Assembly (NCBI GenBank): GCA_038226175.1
Contig: JBBRQP010000040.1
Location: 1 to 25,962, forward strand
Length of the DNA: 25,962 bases
Direction: 5' to 3'
Source of the DNA: JBBRQP01 sp038226175
GTDB taxonomy: Bacteria; Cyanobacteriota; Cyanobacteriia; Gloeobacterales; Anthocerotibacteraceae
Positions within the stretch are counted from its first letter, which is position 1; every line of letters starts with the position of its first letter. A program made the position numbers and the translations under genes. Of this stretch, positions 14,681 to 23,612 are shown piece after piece. The notes under the pieces are model-generated. The model ran no database searches. It was not told the DNA's origin and worked only from the letters and a program-made list of their open reading frames with translations.

Positions 14681-16369
14681 GTGAATACGTCCAACTCAGT
14701 GCAGCGCCTGCGTCATTATGATGTGCAGACCATCAGTCATTACTATAATTGGCGGCCTTGGTGGCCGATTTTGCGTTTTTTTCAGATTAGCTTTAAGTTT
14801 TTAGGTTTCTTTATCCGTCTATGGCTTGACCGCTTAGCGGGTGATTCTGTCGCTGCAACCACTCGGCGTGCTATTCATCTTAGAAAACTTCTCACGAGCC
14901 TGGGCCCTGGCACGATCAAAATTGGTCAGGCGCTTTCGACACGACCGGACTTGGTACCGCAGCTTTATATGAATGAGTTGACTAAACTTCAAGATAGTTT
15001 GCCGCCTTTTGATAGTGCGTTATCTTGTCGGATTATTGAAGAGCAGCTACGCGGACCCTTGACAGCCTATTTTTCCGAATTTGACCGTCAACCTGTGGCA
15101 GCAGCGAGTTTGGGACAAGTGCATAAGGCTCGTTTGCTGACAGGTGAAGTGGTAGCTGTCAAAGTCCAACGCCCCAATCTTCTCGATAATCTCACCTGTG
15201 ATCTCTATCTGCTGCGACGGTTAGCCCTCTGGTTTGGACCTTATTTACCGCTCAATTTGGGGTTTAATCTTGATAGTATTGTTGATGAATTTGGCACCAA
15301 ATTGTTTGAAGAAATCAACTATGTCCAAGAAGGTAAAAATTGTGAACGCTTTGCGCGTTATTTTGCAGGAGACCCCTCGGTTTATATCCCCAAGATCTAT
15401 TGGCAGGCTTCAGCCGATAAAGTTCTGACTCTAGAGTGGATTAATGGCATCAAACTCAACGATGTACAACGCATTAAAGATGCTGGTTTAGATGTCTCGT
15501 GTTTGATTCGAGTCGGGGTTGAAGCTGGGCTCAAACAATTATTGGAGTTTGGCTTTTTTCATGCTGACCCGCATCCGGGTAACTTATTTGCGCTGCTGGA
15601 TGGTCGTATTGCCTATATCGACTTTGGGATGATGGATCAGCTTGATGATGAGCGCAAAGAATTTTTGGTAGATGCGCTGGTGCATTTGCTTAATCGCGAA
15701 TATGAAAGCCTGAGTCAGGATTTTCTCAAGCTAGGTTTTTTGGCACCTCAGACTGATATCAAAGTGATCGTGCCAGCTCTCGAAAAAGTATTAGGCGATC
15801 TCTTTGGCGCACGGGTTTCTCAGGTTAATTTTAAGGCGGTGACGGATCAGTTTTCTGATTTAGTCTTTGATTATCCCTTCCGGGTTCCTGCGCAATTTGC
15901 TTTGATCATCCGTTCATTGATTACCCAAGAAGGGGTTGCCCTTTCTCTTGATCCTGATTTCCAGATTCTCAAAGTGGCCTATCCTTACGTGGCTCGCCGC
16001 TTATTGACCGATGAATCACCGCGTTTGCGTCAGCGGCTGATCGAGATTCTTTTTAAAAATAACCAGTTTCAGTGGCAGCGTTTAGAAAATCTCCTGACGA
16101 TGGCGGGGACTTCGGGTAACGAATTTGATTTGGTACCGACAGCACGGCTAGGTCTGCGTTATCTGCTCTCGCCCGAGGGTAAGTCTTTGCGGGAACGGCT
16201 GGTTTTCGCGCTGACCCAAGATGACCGTTTGCATACCCGCGAACTGGCTCATCTTTGGCAATTGCTCTCGCCGCGCTTACCAACCCAAAATCTTGCTCAA
16301 AACCTCTTACAAGAAGTCTGGACGGTCACCCGTGAGCGGCTTAGTGGTCTGCCATCATCTTCGACTTAG
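14681..16369 (+). CDS. ABC1/UbiB-family atypical kinase
   Basis: A 562-residue member of the ABC1 (ADCK/UbiB) family, ATP-binding proteins that support quinone and isoprenoid-lipid metabolism, with several copies in cyanobacteria and plastids. Diagnostic features: the KxGQ motif (K80-I-G-Q83 in TIKIGQALSTRPDLVP), the alanine-rich loop replacing the P-loop (AAAS at 140-143), VAVKVQRP with K161, then HADPHPGNLF and IDFGMMD for the catalytic and metal-binding residues. A hydrophobic segment near residues 30-50 may anchor it. The start is GTG at 14681; no strong ribosome-binding site is visible. The stop TAG at 16367-16369 directly precedes the promoter of the toxin-antitoxin pair. Confidence 0.9.
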   Translation: MNTSNSVQRLRHYDVQTISHYYNWRPWWPILRFFQISFKFLGFFIRLWLDRLAGDSVAATTRRAIHLRKLLTSLGPGTIKIGQALSTRPDLVPQLYMNELTKLQDSLPPFDSALSCRIIEEQLRGPLTAYFSEFDRQPVAAASLGQVHKARLLTGEVVAVKVQRPNLLDNLTCDLYLLRRLALWFGPYLPLNLGFNLDSIVDEFGTKLFEEINYVQEGKNCERFARYFAGDPSVYIPKIYWQASADKVLTLEWINGIKLNDVQRIKDAGLDVSCLIRVGVEAGLKQLLEFGFFHADPHPGNLFALLDGRIAYIDFGMMDQLDDERKEFLVDALVHLLNREYESLSQDFLKLGFLAPQTDIKVIVPALEKVLGDLFGARVSQVNFKAVTDQFSDLVFDYPFRVPAQFALIIRSLITQEGVALSLDPDFQILKVAYPYVARRLLTDESPRLRQRLIEILFKNNQFQWQRLENLLTMAGTSGNEFDLVPTARLGLRYLLSPEGKSLRERLVFALTQDDRLHTRELAHLWQLLSPRLPTQNLAQNLLQEVWTVTRERLSGLPSSST

Positions 16370-16370
16370 G

Positions 16371-16420
16371 TTGACGAAGTAGTTTTAGTGCTAGCATAAT
16401 TACTAGAGCAACCTGAGGAG
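16371..16420 (+). promoter_or_regulatory. Promoter, candidate operator and RBS of the toxin-antitoxin operon
   Basis: TTGACG (16371-16376) and CATAAT (16395-16400) are spaced by 18 bp and make a good sigma70-type promoter. The -10 box sits inside an imperfect dyad, with CTAG at 16391-16394 and CTAG at 16403-16406, where the antitoxin could bind to repress its own operon. GAGGAG at 16415-16420 is a strong ribosome-binding site 8 bp before ATG 16429. Confidence 0.55.
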
Positions 16421-16428
16421 AACTAATC

Positions 16429-17094
16429 ATGACGCTCGTTTTAGATCAACAAAAAGCATCTTTATATCAAGCGATTGAGCAAATGTCTCGTGGTTCGGTA
16501 GAGCTATTAGCTCCTGTCATCTTGGAGCTGTTGCAGCACACAGGCGCAGATGCTGTTTTTGTGACCAGAGCCATAAGAGCTATTTTGCAACTAGCTGAAG
16601 GCAAACATTTAGAAATTTCAGCCGCCGCCGCCTCAGATTTTGATGTGCTGCTTTCACTCTTGCAGCGCGCTGAAGTGCAGGCTATCTTACCTAGCCCAGA
16701 CCCTTTAGCCCAGGCCAAACTACGGGGAGTCCAAGCCCAACAACAGCTTCTGCAAATGGCAGGTGGGTGTATTTCTGCACCAGCCGCCGCCGAGAGATTG
16801 GGCATCAGCCGTCAAGCTGTGGATAAACGACGTACTCAGGGTAAATTGATTGCTCTACTCACAGGGCGTACTTATCACTATCCGGTATGGCAGTTTGAGC
16901 AGGGAAATACTCTCTCTGGTCTTGAACAGGTTCTCAAAGTCTTGGGTGTACAAGACCCCTGGATGCAAACCGCTTGGTTTCTCAATGGTAATAGTCGGTT
17001 AGAAGGCCACGCGCCGCTGCAAGTTTTACGTCAAGGGGAGTTAGCACGGGTGTTAGACGCAGCGCAAAGCTATGGGGAACAGGGGGCGGCTTGA
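16429..17094 (+). CDS. Antitoxin with HTH and Xre/MbcA/ParS toxin-binding domain
   Basis: A 221-residue protein, the proposed antitoxin of the RES toxin that follows. Residues about 118-145 (SAPAAAERLGISRQAVDKRR) read as a helix-turn-helix DNA-binding unit. Residues about 165-221 (SGLEQVLKVLGVQDPWMQ, then LEGHAPLQVLRQGELARVL) match the DUF2384-type domain that plugs the active site of RES toxins. The N-terminal 90 residues are helical and alanine/leucine-rich with no domain I recognise; they are longer than in minimal antitoxins and may serve dimerisation. The gene has its own promoter and strong ribosome-binding site, and its stop overlaps the toxin start in the sequence TTGA, as expected for a coupled pair where antitoxin is made first. 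Confidence 0.8.
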   Translation: MTLVLDQQKASLYQAIEQMSRGSVELLAPVILELLQHTGADAVFVTRAIRAILQLAEGKHLEISAAAASDFDVLLSLLQRAEVQAILPSPDPLAQAKLRGVQAQQQLLQMAGGCISAPAAAERLGISRQAVDKRRTQGKLIALLTGRTYHYPVWQFEQGNTLSGLEQVLKVLGVQDPWMQTAWFLNGNSRLEGHAPLQVLRQGELARVLDAAQSYGEQGAA

Positions 17095-17684
17095 GACCAA
17101 GCCCTCATCCCGAGCCTGTACCAGGTCTCGCTTGCGCTGTTTTGCCACTGATTTACCTGACACAAACTTGGCAACGCATTCATCAAACCCGACATCCCGT
17201 GCTTTTGTTTGGTAAATCGGGAAAGAATCGCTTTGATGCACCGAGTCAAGAATATGGCGTGATCTATATGGCTTCAGATCCGCAAGGAGCCTTTATCGAA
17301 ACTTTTGGTAGTGAGACGGGGGTACACTTAGTCTCGATAGCAGAACTTGATCTACGCAGTCTTAGTCAACTGACAACTAACCGTCCCTTAAAGCTCGTAG
17401 ATCTTACTAGCTCTGGCCTAGCCCGCTTGGGTGCTGATGGCAGGCTGTGTACAGGAGAGCACCCCTTGGCGCAACGCTGGGCTTATGCTTTTTGGCAACA
17501 TCCTAGTCATATTGATGGCATCTACTATCGCGCCCGTCACGATTTGTCACAGCCCTGTGCTGCAATTTTTGAACGTGCGCAAACCTGCTTGCAGACCTGC
17601 CAAACTCAAGGCTTAGGTGAGCGTAGGTTTAGCCAAAAGCTCGCTGCAATATTGGAAGTCTATCAGTTTGGCCTGATCTCTTAA
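17091..17684 (+). CDS. RES-domain toxin (predicted NAD+-degrading)
   Basis: A 197-residue RES-domain protein. Members of this family, such as MbcT and ParT relatives, degrade or transfer from NAD+ and stop growth unless bound by the antitoxin. Visible signature residues: R29 in WQRIH, R47-F48-D49, Y59-x-A61 in YGVIYMA and E70 in FIETF. Near the C-terminus, the segment DGIYYRARHD has alanine (A148) where relatives usually have serine in GIxYxSR; this may lower activity, or the position may tolerate change. The start is TTG at 17091, overlapping the antitoxin stop and preceded by AGGGGG; TTG at 17142 is a possible alternative. The 3' end overlaps the convergent AMIN gene by about 3-4 bp. Confidence 0.8.
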   Translation: MRPSPHPEPVPGLACAVLPLIYLTQTWQRIHQTRHPVLLFGKSGKNRFDAPSQEYGVIYMASDPQGAFIETFGSETGVHLVSIAELDLRSLSQLTTNRPLKLVDLTSSGLARLGADGRLCTGEHPLAQRWAYAFWQHPSHIDGIYYRARHDLSQPCAAIFERAQTCLQTCQTQGLGERRFSQKLAAILEVYQFGLIS

Positions 17685-20600
17685 AATGGTAGCTGCATCG
17701 GGAAATTGAGACCCACACCAAAGGAAACACCGTTATCGGCAAGCACACGCATACTTTGGTAAGGCGATAAACCCAAGGCATTGGTCATATAAAAGTCGAT
17801 GCTGGTCGCTCGGAAGGTCGTCAGGTCACTATGTAGGTCATCAAGTGACCAACGCAAGCCGATATTCCAGGGAATAGCCTGATCGCGTAGATTATTGAGT
17901 AAGACATTAGGTGCTGAGAGTACCGGAGTCACTTCGCCCAAGAGTTCTAAGTTTGCAGAGAGTTTGATCGAGCCACCAAGTGTGATGCCAGCAAGCGTCG
18001 AATTAGGGGCTTGTTGGATATAGGCTAATTTGGGCGTAAACCACCAGCTAAATTCTTTCCCTTGGTGCTGAATCGGGGCAGAAAGACTAAGTATCAAAGT
18101 CTCACCGGGACGGGGCGCGAATAGGCCAAATAAATTAGGCTCAAAAGGCCCACGGTCACCTGTCGCACCGCCCAAAGGATCAACCGTTGTATTAACTGAG
18201 TTAGGGTCGCCATTCAGGAAATTTAAAAAACGACTACTCGTGCGCCCAATCGTAAATACGCCACTCATTGTGACAGGGTCAGTTTGACTCTGATTAACAA
18301 ACCGAATCTTGGTACTCAGACCGCCTTCTGATTCGTCAACATTGCTGCTACTGAAGTTGAGGAAATAACCAGCCTCTAGATCATCAAGTAGCCCCGTCCG
18401 AAAGGCCACCGTCAAGCCACCACTCCCACCTTTGATTTGGGTATAGCTTTCCCCTTCAGGCAGGGTACCGCCATCAAATAGATCAAGGCCACCGCGTGTA
18501 AATCTACGTTGCTGCTCTTGGGCAACCGATAGGTCAAAACTCTTATCAAGGCGTTGGTTAGCGGGTAATTCAGCAGTGAGCAGACGATCCGGCACGTAGC
18601 TAACCCCCATACCCAAACCCAAATCATCGGGTCGAGCCATGATCGCCCCTAGGCCAGTCCCGCCATAGCTATTACTAGCAAATAAATCTACGCCTAAACG
18701 TGGATTAACCAGATAACGTAAGCCAGCGTTATAGACCGTGGTCGAGACAGGCTCGCCGCTTGCCGGGGCAATGCCATTATTTCCAAACAAAATGGGCGTG
18801 ATATTAGCACTAAATTGTAATCGCTCCGAGAGCTTAAACGTACCACCCAAGCCAATCGCGCCAATCGGACCAAAGCTGCCTTCCGCCCTAGGATTAGCCG
18901 CCACAAATCCGCCATTACCACCGGATAAAAAGGCTAATTTAGGATTGAGGGTGAGCGAAGACTGAGTACCTTGTACCCAAGTCATCGGTAATTCGAGGGA
19001 GGGAATTATTGAGGTGCCATAGCTTTGATTGATTGGAGGAACAGGAGGTAGGGGAGTAGAAATTGGTATACAGACAATTGCTCCAGTCAAAGGATCAAAG
19101 GCAAGGCCACAACCTTGACGAAACTGCGGGGGTGTCAAATAAGTCAGGTTATTTTGACCAACATTCGCCGAGACAATCAAACTACTTTTGAAATCTGGAT
19201 TGTCGGCGAGTTTGATTTTGCCTTGCAGGGTGTACTGCTGGAAACTGCCATCCAAGAAACCCGTGGTTGGACGCTCTACTTGGTAAGCTCCAGTCGTACC
19301 TGGGGTACTATTGCCCTGAAGACCAAGTGTTAGCTCAACATCACGCCCGACACCCAGGGTAAAGGTATTGGCTAGATTTTCGATGCTGCTAGTGCTGTTG
19401 GAGTTGTAAGCGCGAAAAGATTGAGTTTGGATAAACTGCCCGGGTTGTAGCAAGGCTCCACTCTCTAAGCCTTGGGTTGCTAGTAGTACCGTCTCAAGCG
19501 GTGACGGCTCAAAGTCCTTGTTATCTTCACTAATATTAGTTGCTGTCAATGAATCAAGCGATAGGTCAGAAACTTCACTGAGTAGTAGAGCATCACCAAA
19601 AGTTGGCGGTTCGAGATCCAGACGACGGGCAATCAATTGTTTGGAAGTGGTGCCAGTGTTGGTCACTGGTCGATAAAAATTGGTAGCGGGGATAGGAGGC
19701 GCTGGCGGCAATAAATTAGCCGCTGAGGTAGATGGAGATAAGCTAGCGTCTTTGGATAGGGGCTGGGGGGGTATAACTGCGGTTTCAGTTGGAGGCAGGG
19801 GTAAGACCGGAGAACTTACCGGAATGGCACTGGACTGGACTGGGTTTGTATCAACAGGGGGCAAAATTTTGGTTGAGTCGTTGATCGTCTCTGGCGTAGT
19901 GGTGGCAGCTACGGCATCTACGGTAGGTCCTAATGATGGCTCAGGCGTGGTAGGTAAAACAAGTTCTGTGCTGGCAATCGGTGTTGAAACGGGCAGTGAT
20001 GGGGGACTATCAGGCGTAAGTGACTCTGGTAAGACCACAACTGACTCTTGCGCAACCAAGGGAGTAGGAGCTAGCTCAGGCGTGGCTACAGCTTGAAGCT
20101 CAAGAGCCGTAGGCTCAGAAGATGGTAGCTCTGTACTATCAGCAGGAGGTTGGGCTGCTGCAATAGCAGATAGCGCTAGGGTGGTTTCTGTTTGAAGAAC
20201 TGGCTCTGGAGACAACACAGCAGGCGCTGGCTCACCTGCTGTTTCGGCTACTTGAACTGGACGACCGGGAACTGTTCTAACTGATGGATCAAGATCAGCG
20301 ACGGCAGCATAGAGCAAGCGATTGGGCGCAGCGGCGAGGAGTCTAAAATTCATAGAGCCGGTAGTCACTATTCTGACCATGCCCGGTTTTGGCTGACCCA
20401 AGCGCACGCCATCGGGTAAAATCGCATCGGCTGCCATAATGCCAGGAACATCGAGCACCCAGCGGTCAGGACTTTTGAGCATAAAAGGCTCAGCTAAACC
20501 GGTGAGAACCCGGCCTTGATAGTTGATTTCGAGTAACAGTTCCTTGCCTTGCTGATTGAGGGCAATACTTTTGATTTGAGGTTCTGAGTTATTGGCCTGA

Positions 20601-21064
20601 AAAGCAAGTTGGTTGACTAAAGGCAAGTGCTGTGGCTTGTTCTTAGATGGGGTCAGTGCAGTGTAGAGGAGATGATCGGGGGTTGCTTTGAGTAATTTAA
20701 GATTTAGCATCCCATCTGTGACAATGCGCACTAGGCCAGGTTTGGGTTGACCCAAGCGCACGCCGATCGGCAAAACAGCACTATTGGCAACAGTACCGGA
20801 AACATCAATTACCCAGCGATCAGGAGCATAGAGCCGAAAAGGTGCCGCTAAATTGTTCGGTGTCGCACCTTGATAATTAATTTTTAGAAATGTTTGCTGA
20901 CCTTGCTTGGCTAAAGCCACACTATTAATCGTTGTGCTAGGAGTCGTCTCATCGGCAGCCTTAAAGGCAACTGCTTCATCGGCCCAAACGCCTTGACTCA
21001 AACGCGAAATACTGACAGTGGCTAAGACAGCAACGAAACGCAGGGAACTGGGGGTAGGTTGCAT
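17681..21064 (-). CDS. AMIN-domain outer-membrane beta-barrel protein
   Basis: An 1127-residue exported protein. It starts with a signal-like segment (VAVLATVSISRLSQGVWA). Two AMIN-type repeats follow, at about residues 45-150 and 165-270, each with PDRWVIDV or PDRWVLDV, GVRLGQPKPG and VRIVT. AMIN domains anchor envelope proteins such as AmiC and PilQ near peptidoglycan. Next comes a Pro/Thr/Ser/Ala-rich linker of about 220 residues, long enough to cross the cell wall. The last 600 residues are Gly/Asn-rich beta strands with alternating hydrophobic residues, ending GVGLNFPMQLPF; a C-terminal phenylalanine is typical of outer-membrane barrels. No secretin signature is visible, so it is not PilQ. 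A porin-like or surface role is inferred; the architecture is unusual. Confidence 0.75.
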   Translation of the reverse strand: MQPTPSSLRFVAVLATVSISRLSQGVWADEAVAFKAADETTPSTTINSVALAKQGQQTFLKINYQGATPNNLAAPFRLYAPDRWVIDVSGTVANSAVLPIGVRLGQPKPGLVRIVTDGMLNLKLLKATPDHLLYTALTPSKNKPQHLPLVNQLAFQANNSEPQIKSIALNQQGKELLLEINYQGRVLTGLAEPFMLKSPDRWVLDVPGIMAADAILPDGVRLGQPKPGMVRIVTTGSMNFRLLAAAPNRLLYAAVADLDPSVRTVPGRPVQVAETAGEPAPAVLSPEPVLQTETTLALSAIAAAQPPADSTELPSSEPTALELQAVATPELAPTPLVAQESVVVLPESLTPDSPPSLPVSTPIASTELVLPTTPEPSLGPTVDAVAATTTPETINDSTKILPPVDTNPVQSSAIPVSSPVLPLPPTETAVIPPQPLSKDASLSPSTSAANLLPPAPPIPATNFYRPVTNTGTTSKQLIARRLDLEPPTFGDALLLSEVSDLSLDSLTATNISEDNKDFEPSPLETVLLATQGLESGALLQPGQFIQTQSFRAYNSNSTSSIENLANTFTLGVGRDVELTLGLQGNSTPGTTGAYQVERPTTGFLDGSFQQYTLQGKIKLADNPDFKSSLIVSANVGQNNLTYLTPPQFRQGCGLAFDPLTGAIVCIPISTPLPPVPPINQSYGTSIIPSLELPMTWVQGTQSSLTLNPKLAFLSGGNGGFVAANPRAEGSFGPIGAIGLGGTFKLSERLQFSANITPILFGNNGIAPASGEPVSTTVYNAGLRYLVNPRLGVDLFASNSYGGTGLGAIMARPDDLGLGMGVSYVPDRLLTAELPANQRLDKSFDLSVAQEQQRRFTRGGLDLFDGGTLPEGESYTQIKGGSGGLTVAFRTGLLDDLEAGYFLNFSSSNVDESEGGLSTKIRFVNQSQTDPVTMSGVFTIGRTSSRFLNFLNGDPNSVNTTVDPLGGATGDRGPFEPNLFGLFAPRPGETLILSLSAPIQHQGKEFSWWFTPKLAYIQQAPNSTLAGITLGGSIKLSANLELLGEVTPVLSAPNVLLNNLRDQAIPWNIGLRWSLDDLHSDLTTFRATSIDFYMTNALGLSPYQSMRVLADNGVSFGVGLNFPMQLPF

Positions 21065-21130
21065 GGCCTGATGTGATCGGTTGGGAATGACCTAAAGTTT
21101 ATCAGAATTACTTGATTGAGAGGGAATTTC

Positions 21131-21188
21131 TATCCGTAGATCTACAAAAAAACAATTTAATTCGGATAATAAAAGAAGTATCACGGAG
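21131..21188 (+). promoter_or_regulatory. Nested inverted repeats and RBS upstream of the aldehyde dehydrogenase
   Basis: TATCCG (21131-21136) pairs with CGGATA (21163-21168), and between them lies the 10-bp palindrome GTAGATCTAC (21136-21145). GATAAT at 21165-21170 could be a -10 box overlapping the right arm, though no -35 fits well. GGAG at 21185-21188 is the ribosome-binding site, 7 bp before ATG 21196, and decides the start. Confidence 0.35.
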
Positions 21189-21195
21189 TTTTGAT

Positions 21196-22569
21196 ATGGT
21201 GCGTGCCATTGCCACGATCAATCCTGCAACAGGCGAACTCTTGCAAGAGTTTGCGGCCTTGACCCCGACAGAGTTAGAAACAAAGCTAAATTCAGCTCAG
21301 CTTTGTTTTGAGAGCTATCGGCGTACTCCCCTTAGCCAACGCAGTCTATGGCTACAACAGGCGGCTATTATCCTGGAGCGTGACCGTGAAAAGTTAGCGC
21401 GGCTAGTTACTTTAGAGATGGGTAAAACATTAGTTTCAGCCCGCGCAGAAGTTGATAAATGTGTGGTTGGATGTCGTTATTATGCCGAATCAGCAGCGAC
21501 AATGATGGCGGATCTTGCGATTACAATTACCCCTAATGCTAAGACATTTATTTGTTATCAACCTCTGGGTGTTATTTTAGCGGTCATGCCCTGGAATTAT
21601 CCGCTTTGGCAAGTGTTTCGTTTTGCGGCTCCCGCCCTAATGGCAGGCAATGTTAGTCTACTAAAACATAGCTCCAATGTGCCGCAATCAGCTCTTGCTA
21701 TCGAAGCTATTCTCAAGGAAGCGGGCTTTCCTCAAGGAGCCTTCCAAACTTTATTGATCGGCTCAGAGCAAGTTGCAGACTTGATTGTAGACTCCCGTAT
21801 TAAGGCCGCAACCTTAACTGGAAGTGAACCCGCAGGCGCAAGTTTGGCTAGCACCGCCGGTCATCAACTCAAGAAAGTTGTCTTGGAACTAGGCGGTAGT
21901 GACCCTTTCATTGTGTTACCGAGTGCCGATCTTAAAGCTACACTCCAAGCTGCCGTGACAGCGCGTACTATGAATAATGGTCAATCCTGTATCGCTGCCA
22001 AGCGGTTTATTTTGGTAGGTGATATAGCGGCTAGTTTTGAGCAGCAGCTCGTCAAGGCATTTGAACAGTTGAAGATCGGTGATCCGATGCAAGAAACTAC
22101 GGATATTGGCCCTTTGGCAACGCCTATGATTCGGCAACTACTTCATCAACAAGTGTGTCAGTCCGTGGCACAAGGCGCACGGCTTTTGACCGGGGGTGAG
22201 CTGTTGACAGGTGCCGGAAACTTTTATCCTCCGACGATCTTGACGGATATTCCTAGCCATAGTCCTGCTTATGATGAGGAACTTTTTGGCCCAGTGGCGG
22301 CGATTTTTCGGGTTAATGATCTTGATCAGGCTATTCGTTTAGCTAATGACACGAGTTTTGGTCTAGGTGCAAGTGGTTGGACTCAGGAGCCAGCACAACA
22401 AGAACGGCTAGTGCGTGAACTAGAAGCTGGTGCGGTGTTTATCAATGCCATTGTCAAGTCCGATCCCCATTTACCTTTTGGCGGTATTAAGCGTTCGGGG
22501 TATGGACGCGAACTGAGTGTTGAGGGTTTACGTGAATTTGTAAATATTAAAACCGTCTGGATTGCCTGA
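21196..22569 (+). CDS. gabD: NAD(P)-dependent succinate-semialdehyde dehydrogenase-like enzyme
   Basis: A 457-residue aldehyde dehydrogenase. The frame is open upstream to 21112, but ATG 21196 follows a good GGAG site and gives the standard N-terminus with ATINPATGELL. The catalytic pair is E231 in LELGGSDPF and C265 in NNGQSCIAAKRF. Other family blocks are MPWNYPLWQVFRFAAPALMAGN, DEELFGPVAA and PFGGIKRSGYGREL. The short form with INPATGE and the C-terminus FVNIKTVW fits the GabD branch, which oxidises succinate semialdehyde to succinate; in cyanobacteria this closes the alternative TCA or GABA-shunt route. Another aldehyde cannot be excluded. It is divergent from the AMIN-barrel gene. Confidence 0.88.
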   Translation: MVRAIATINPATGELLQEFAALTPTELETKLNSAQLCFESYRRTPLSQRSLWLQQAAIILERDREKLARLVTLEMGKTLVSARAEVDKCVVGCRYYAESAATMMADLAITITPNAKTFICYQPLGVILAVMPWNYPLWQVFRFAAPALMAGNVSLLKHSSNVPQSALAIEAILKEAGFPQGAFQTLLIGSEQVADLIVDSRIKAATLTGSEPAGASLASTAGHQLKKVVLELGGSDPFIVLPSADLKATLQAAVTARTMNNGQSCIAAKRFILVGDIAASFEQQLVKAFEQLKIGDPMQETTDIGPLATPMIRQLLHQQVCQSVAQGARLLTGGELLTGAGNFYPPTILTDIPSHSPAYDEELFGPVAAIFRVNDLDQAIRLANDTSFGLGASGWTQEPAQQERLVRELEAGAVFINAIVKSDPHLPFGGIKRSGYGRELSVEGLREFVNIKTVWIA

Positions 22570-22572
22570 GCA

Positions 22573-23163
22573 TCACGTCTTTTTTTGATCTTGTTCCTGC
22601 AACAGCCAGATTAGGAAACTGCCTGTAATCGCACCACTCACTAAAGGACGGGCAAATATAGCAAGCGGCGGACCAAGAATACCCAGATATAACACGGCAT
22701 TTTTGAGGACAAACGGCCCTATGGCGAGAGCTACTGCGCAGACCACAGCCCAGGCCAGGGCTATGGGCGGAAAACTAGTCCGTAGCACCCACCATTGGGC
22801 AAGACCAATGATGGTGCCAACTAGAGCCATCGCTGCGACATAGGCTAAGAAATCATCCCCGCTCTGGGTGAGGCTTTTGTCGAGTAAACCACCTAATACT
22901 GCACCTATACTTGATCCAGCCGTCGTGGCAATAATCCAAGGAATTAGTTCTACCCGATAGCGTGCCAGGATTAAGCCTTCGGTGGCACCTAGCGCCACGC
23001 CGACGATCAATCCGCCCACTGCCGCCCCACCCAAACCACCAATCACGCCCCCGATTGCCCGAGCAACTGCCTCACCCAAGGCCGTTCCTAGCGCAGCCCC
23101 TAGCGTGTAAGCCAGTACCCATTGCAACCAAATATTCCACCCAATCACTGCGTCTCGTTTCAT
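22573..23163 (-). CDS. Glycine-rich polytopic membrane protein
   Basis: Choosing ATG at 23161-23163 gives 196 residues. It has about six hydrophobic segments, several full of small residues, such as ARAIGGVIGGLGGAAVGGL and AGSSIGAVLGGLL, glycine-zipper patterns that pack membrane helices closely. Single tryptophans and charged loops (ILARYRVELIPW, LAQWWVLRT) punctuate them. I recognise no named family or transport motif. Its start overlaps the stop of the upstream zinc-ribbon membrane gene (ATGA), so the two are co-translated. Its end is 3 bp from the convergent dehydrogenase end. Confidence 0.7.
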   Translation of the reverse strand: MKRDAVIGWNIWLQWVLAYTLGAALGTALGEAVARAIGGVIGGLGGAAVGGLIVGVALGATEGLILARYRVELIPWIIATTAGSSIGAVLGGLLDKSLTQSGDDFLAYVAAMALVGTIIGLAQWWVLRTSFPPIALAWAVVCAVALAIGPFVLKNAVLYLGILGPPLAIFARPLVSGAITGSFLIWLLQEQDQKKT

Positions 23164-23612
23164 GTGTTGCCTCGTAGCCTTATCATCGCGGACTTGAGAA
23201 CCGTCACTACAGAAATCTGATAATAGGCCAACCAAACACCCACAATTCCAGCTAAATGACAGACAAAAGTTAGCCCTGTCCAAGCTAGTGGAAACCAACT
23301 CAAGGGACTAGTGGGCAAGGGACGAAAACTGTAAGCACTGAGGCCAACCAGCAAGGTCGGGAGTAGAACTATGATTACTGCAGTTACCTTATCAGCTAGC
23401 CGAATCCCCTGACCATGGGGTGATTGCCAGGATTGTCCATTCCACTGCCAAGCTAGCGGCGGCAAACCATCGACCATCCATAGCAAAGCTTGCTTAGGAT
23501 CGGGAGCAAAAATATGGCGACAAAATGGACAGGCCAATGAATCCATTAACGTCATGGTCTCTAACCTTCCCAAACGACAGGCTGGACAAGGATAAGCCTC
23601 AACATAGGGCAT
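23160..23612 (-). CDS. Zinc-ribbon membrane protein, conserved in cyanobacteria
   Basis: A 150-residue protein with an N-terminal zinc-ribbon made of CPAC (residues 9-12) and CPFC (residues 28-31), a short WQWNGQSW segment, and two membrane helices near residues 78-96 and 108-128. The opening MPYVEAYPCPACR and the segment PLSWFPLAWTGLTF fit what I recall of an uncharacterised cyanobacterial family. The cytosolic ribbon could bind another protein or nucleic acid next to the membrane. It is translationally coupled to the downstream glycine-rich membrane protein, suggesting the two act together. No function is known to me. Confidence 0.7.
   Translation of the reverse strand: MPYVEAYPCPACRLGRLETMTLMDSLACPFCRHIFAPDPKQALLWMVDGLPPLAWQWNGQSWQSPHGQGIRLADKVTAVIIVLLPTLLVGLSAYSFRPLPTSPLSWFPLAWTGLTFVCHLAGIVGVWLAYYQISVVTVLKSAMIRLRGNT

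Noticed and set aside
19680..20096. A 138-codon Gly/Thr/Val-rich plus-strand frame
   Set aside because: It is the mirror of the Pro/Thr/Ala-rich linker of the AMIN-barrel gene on the other strand.
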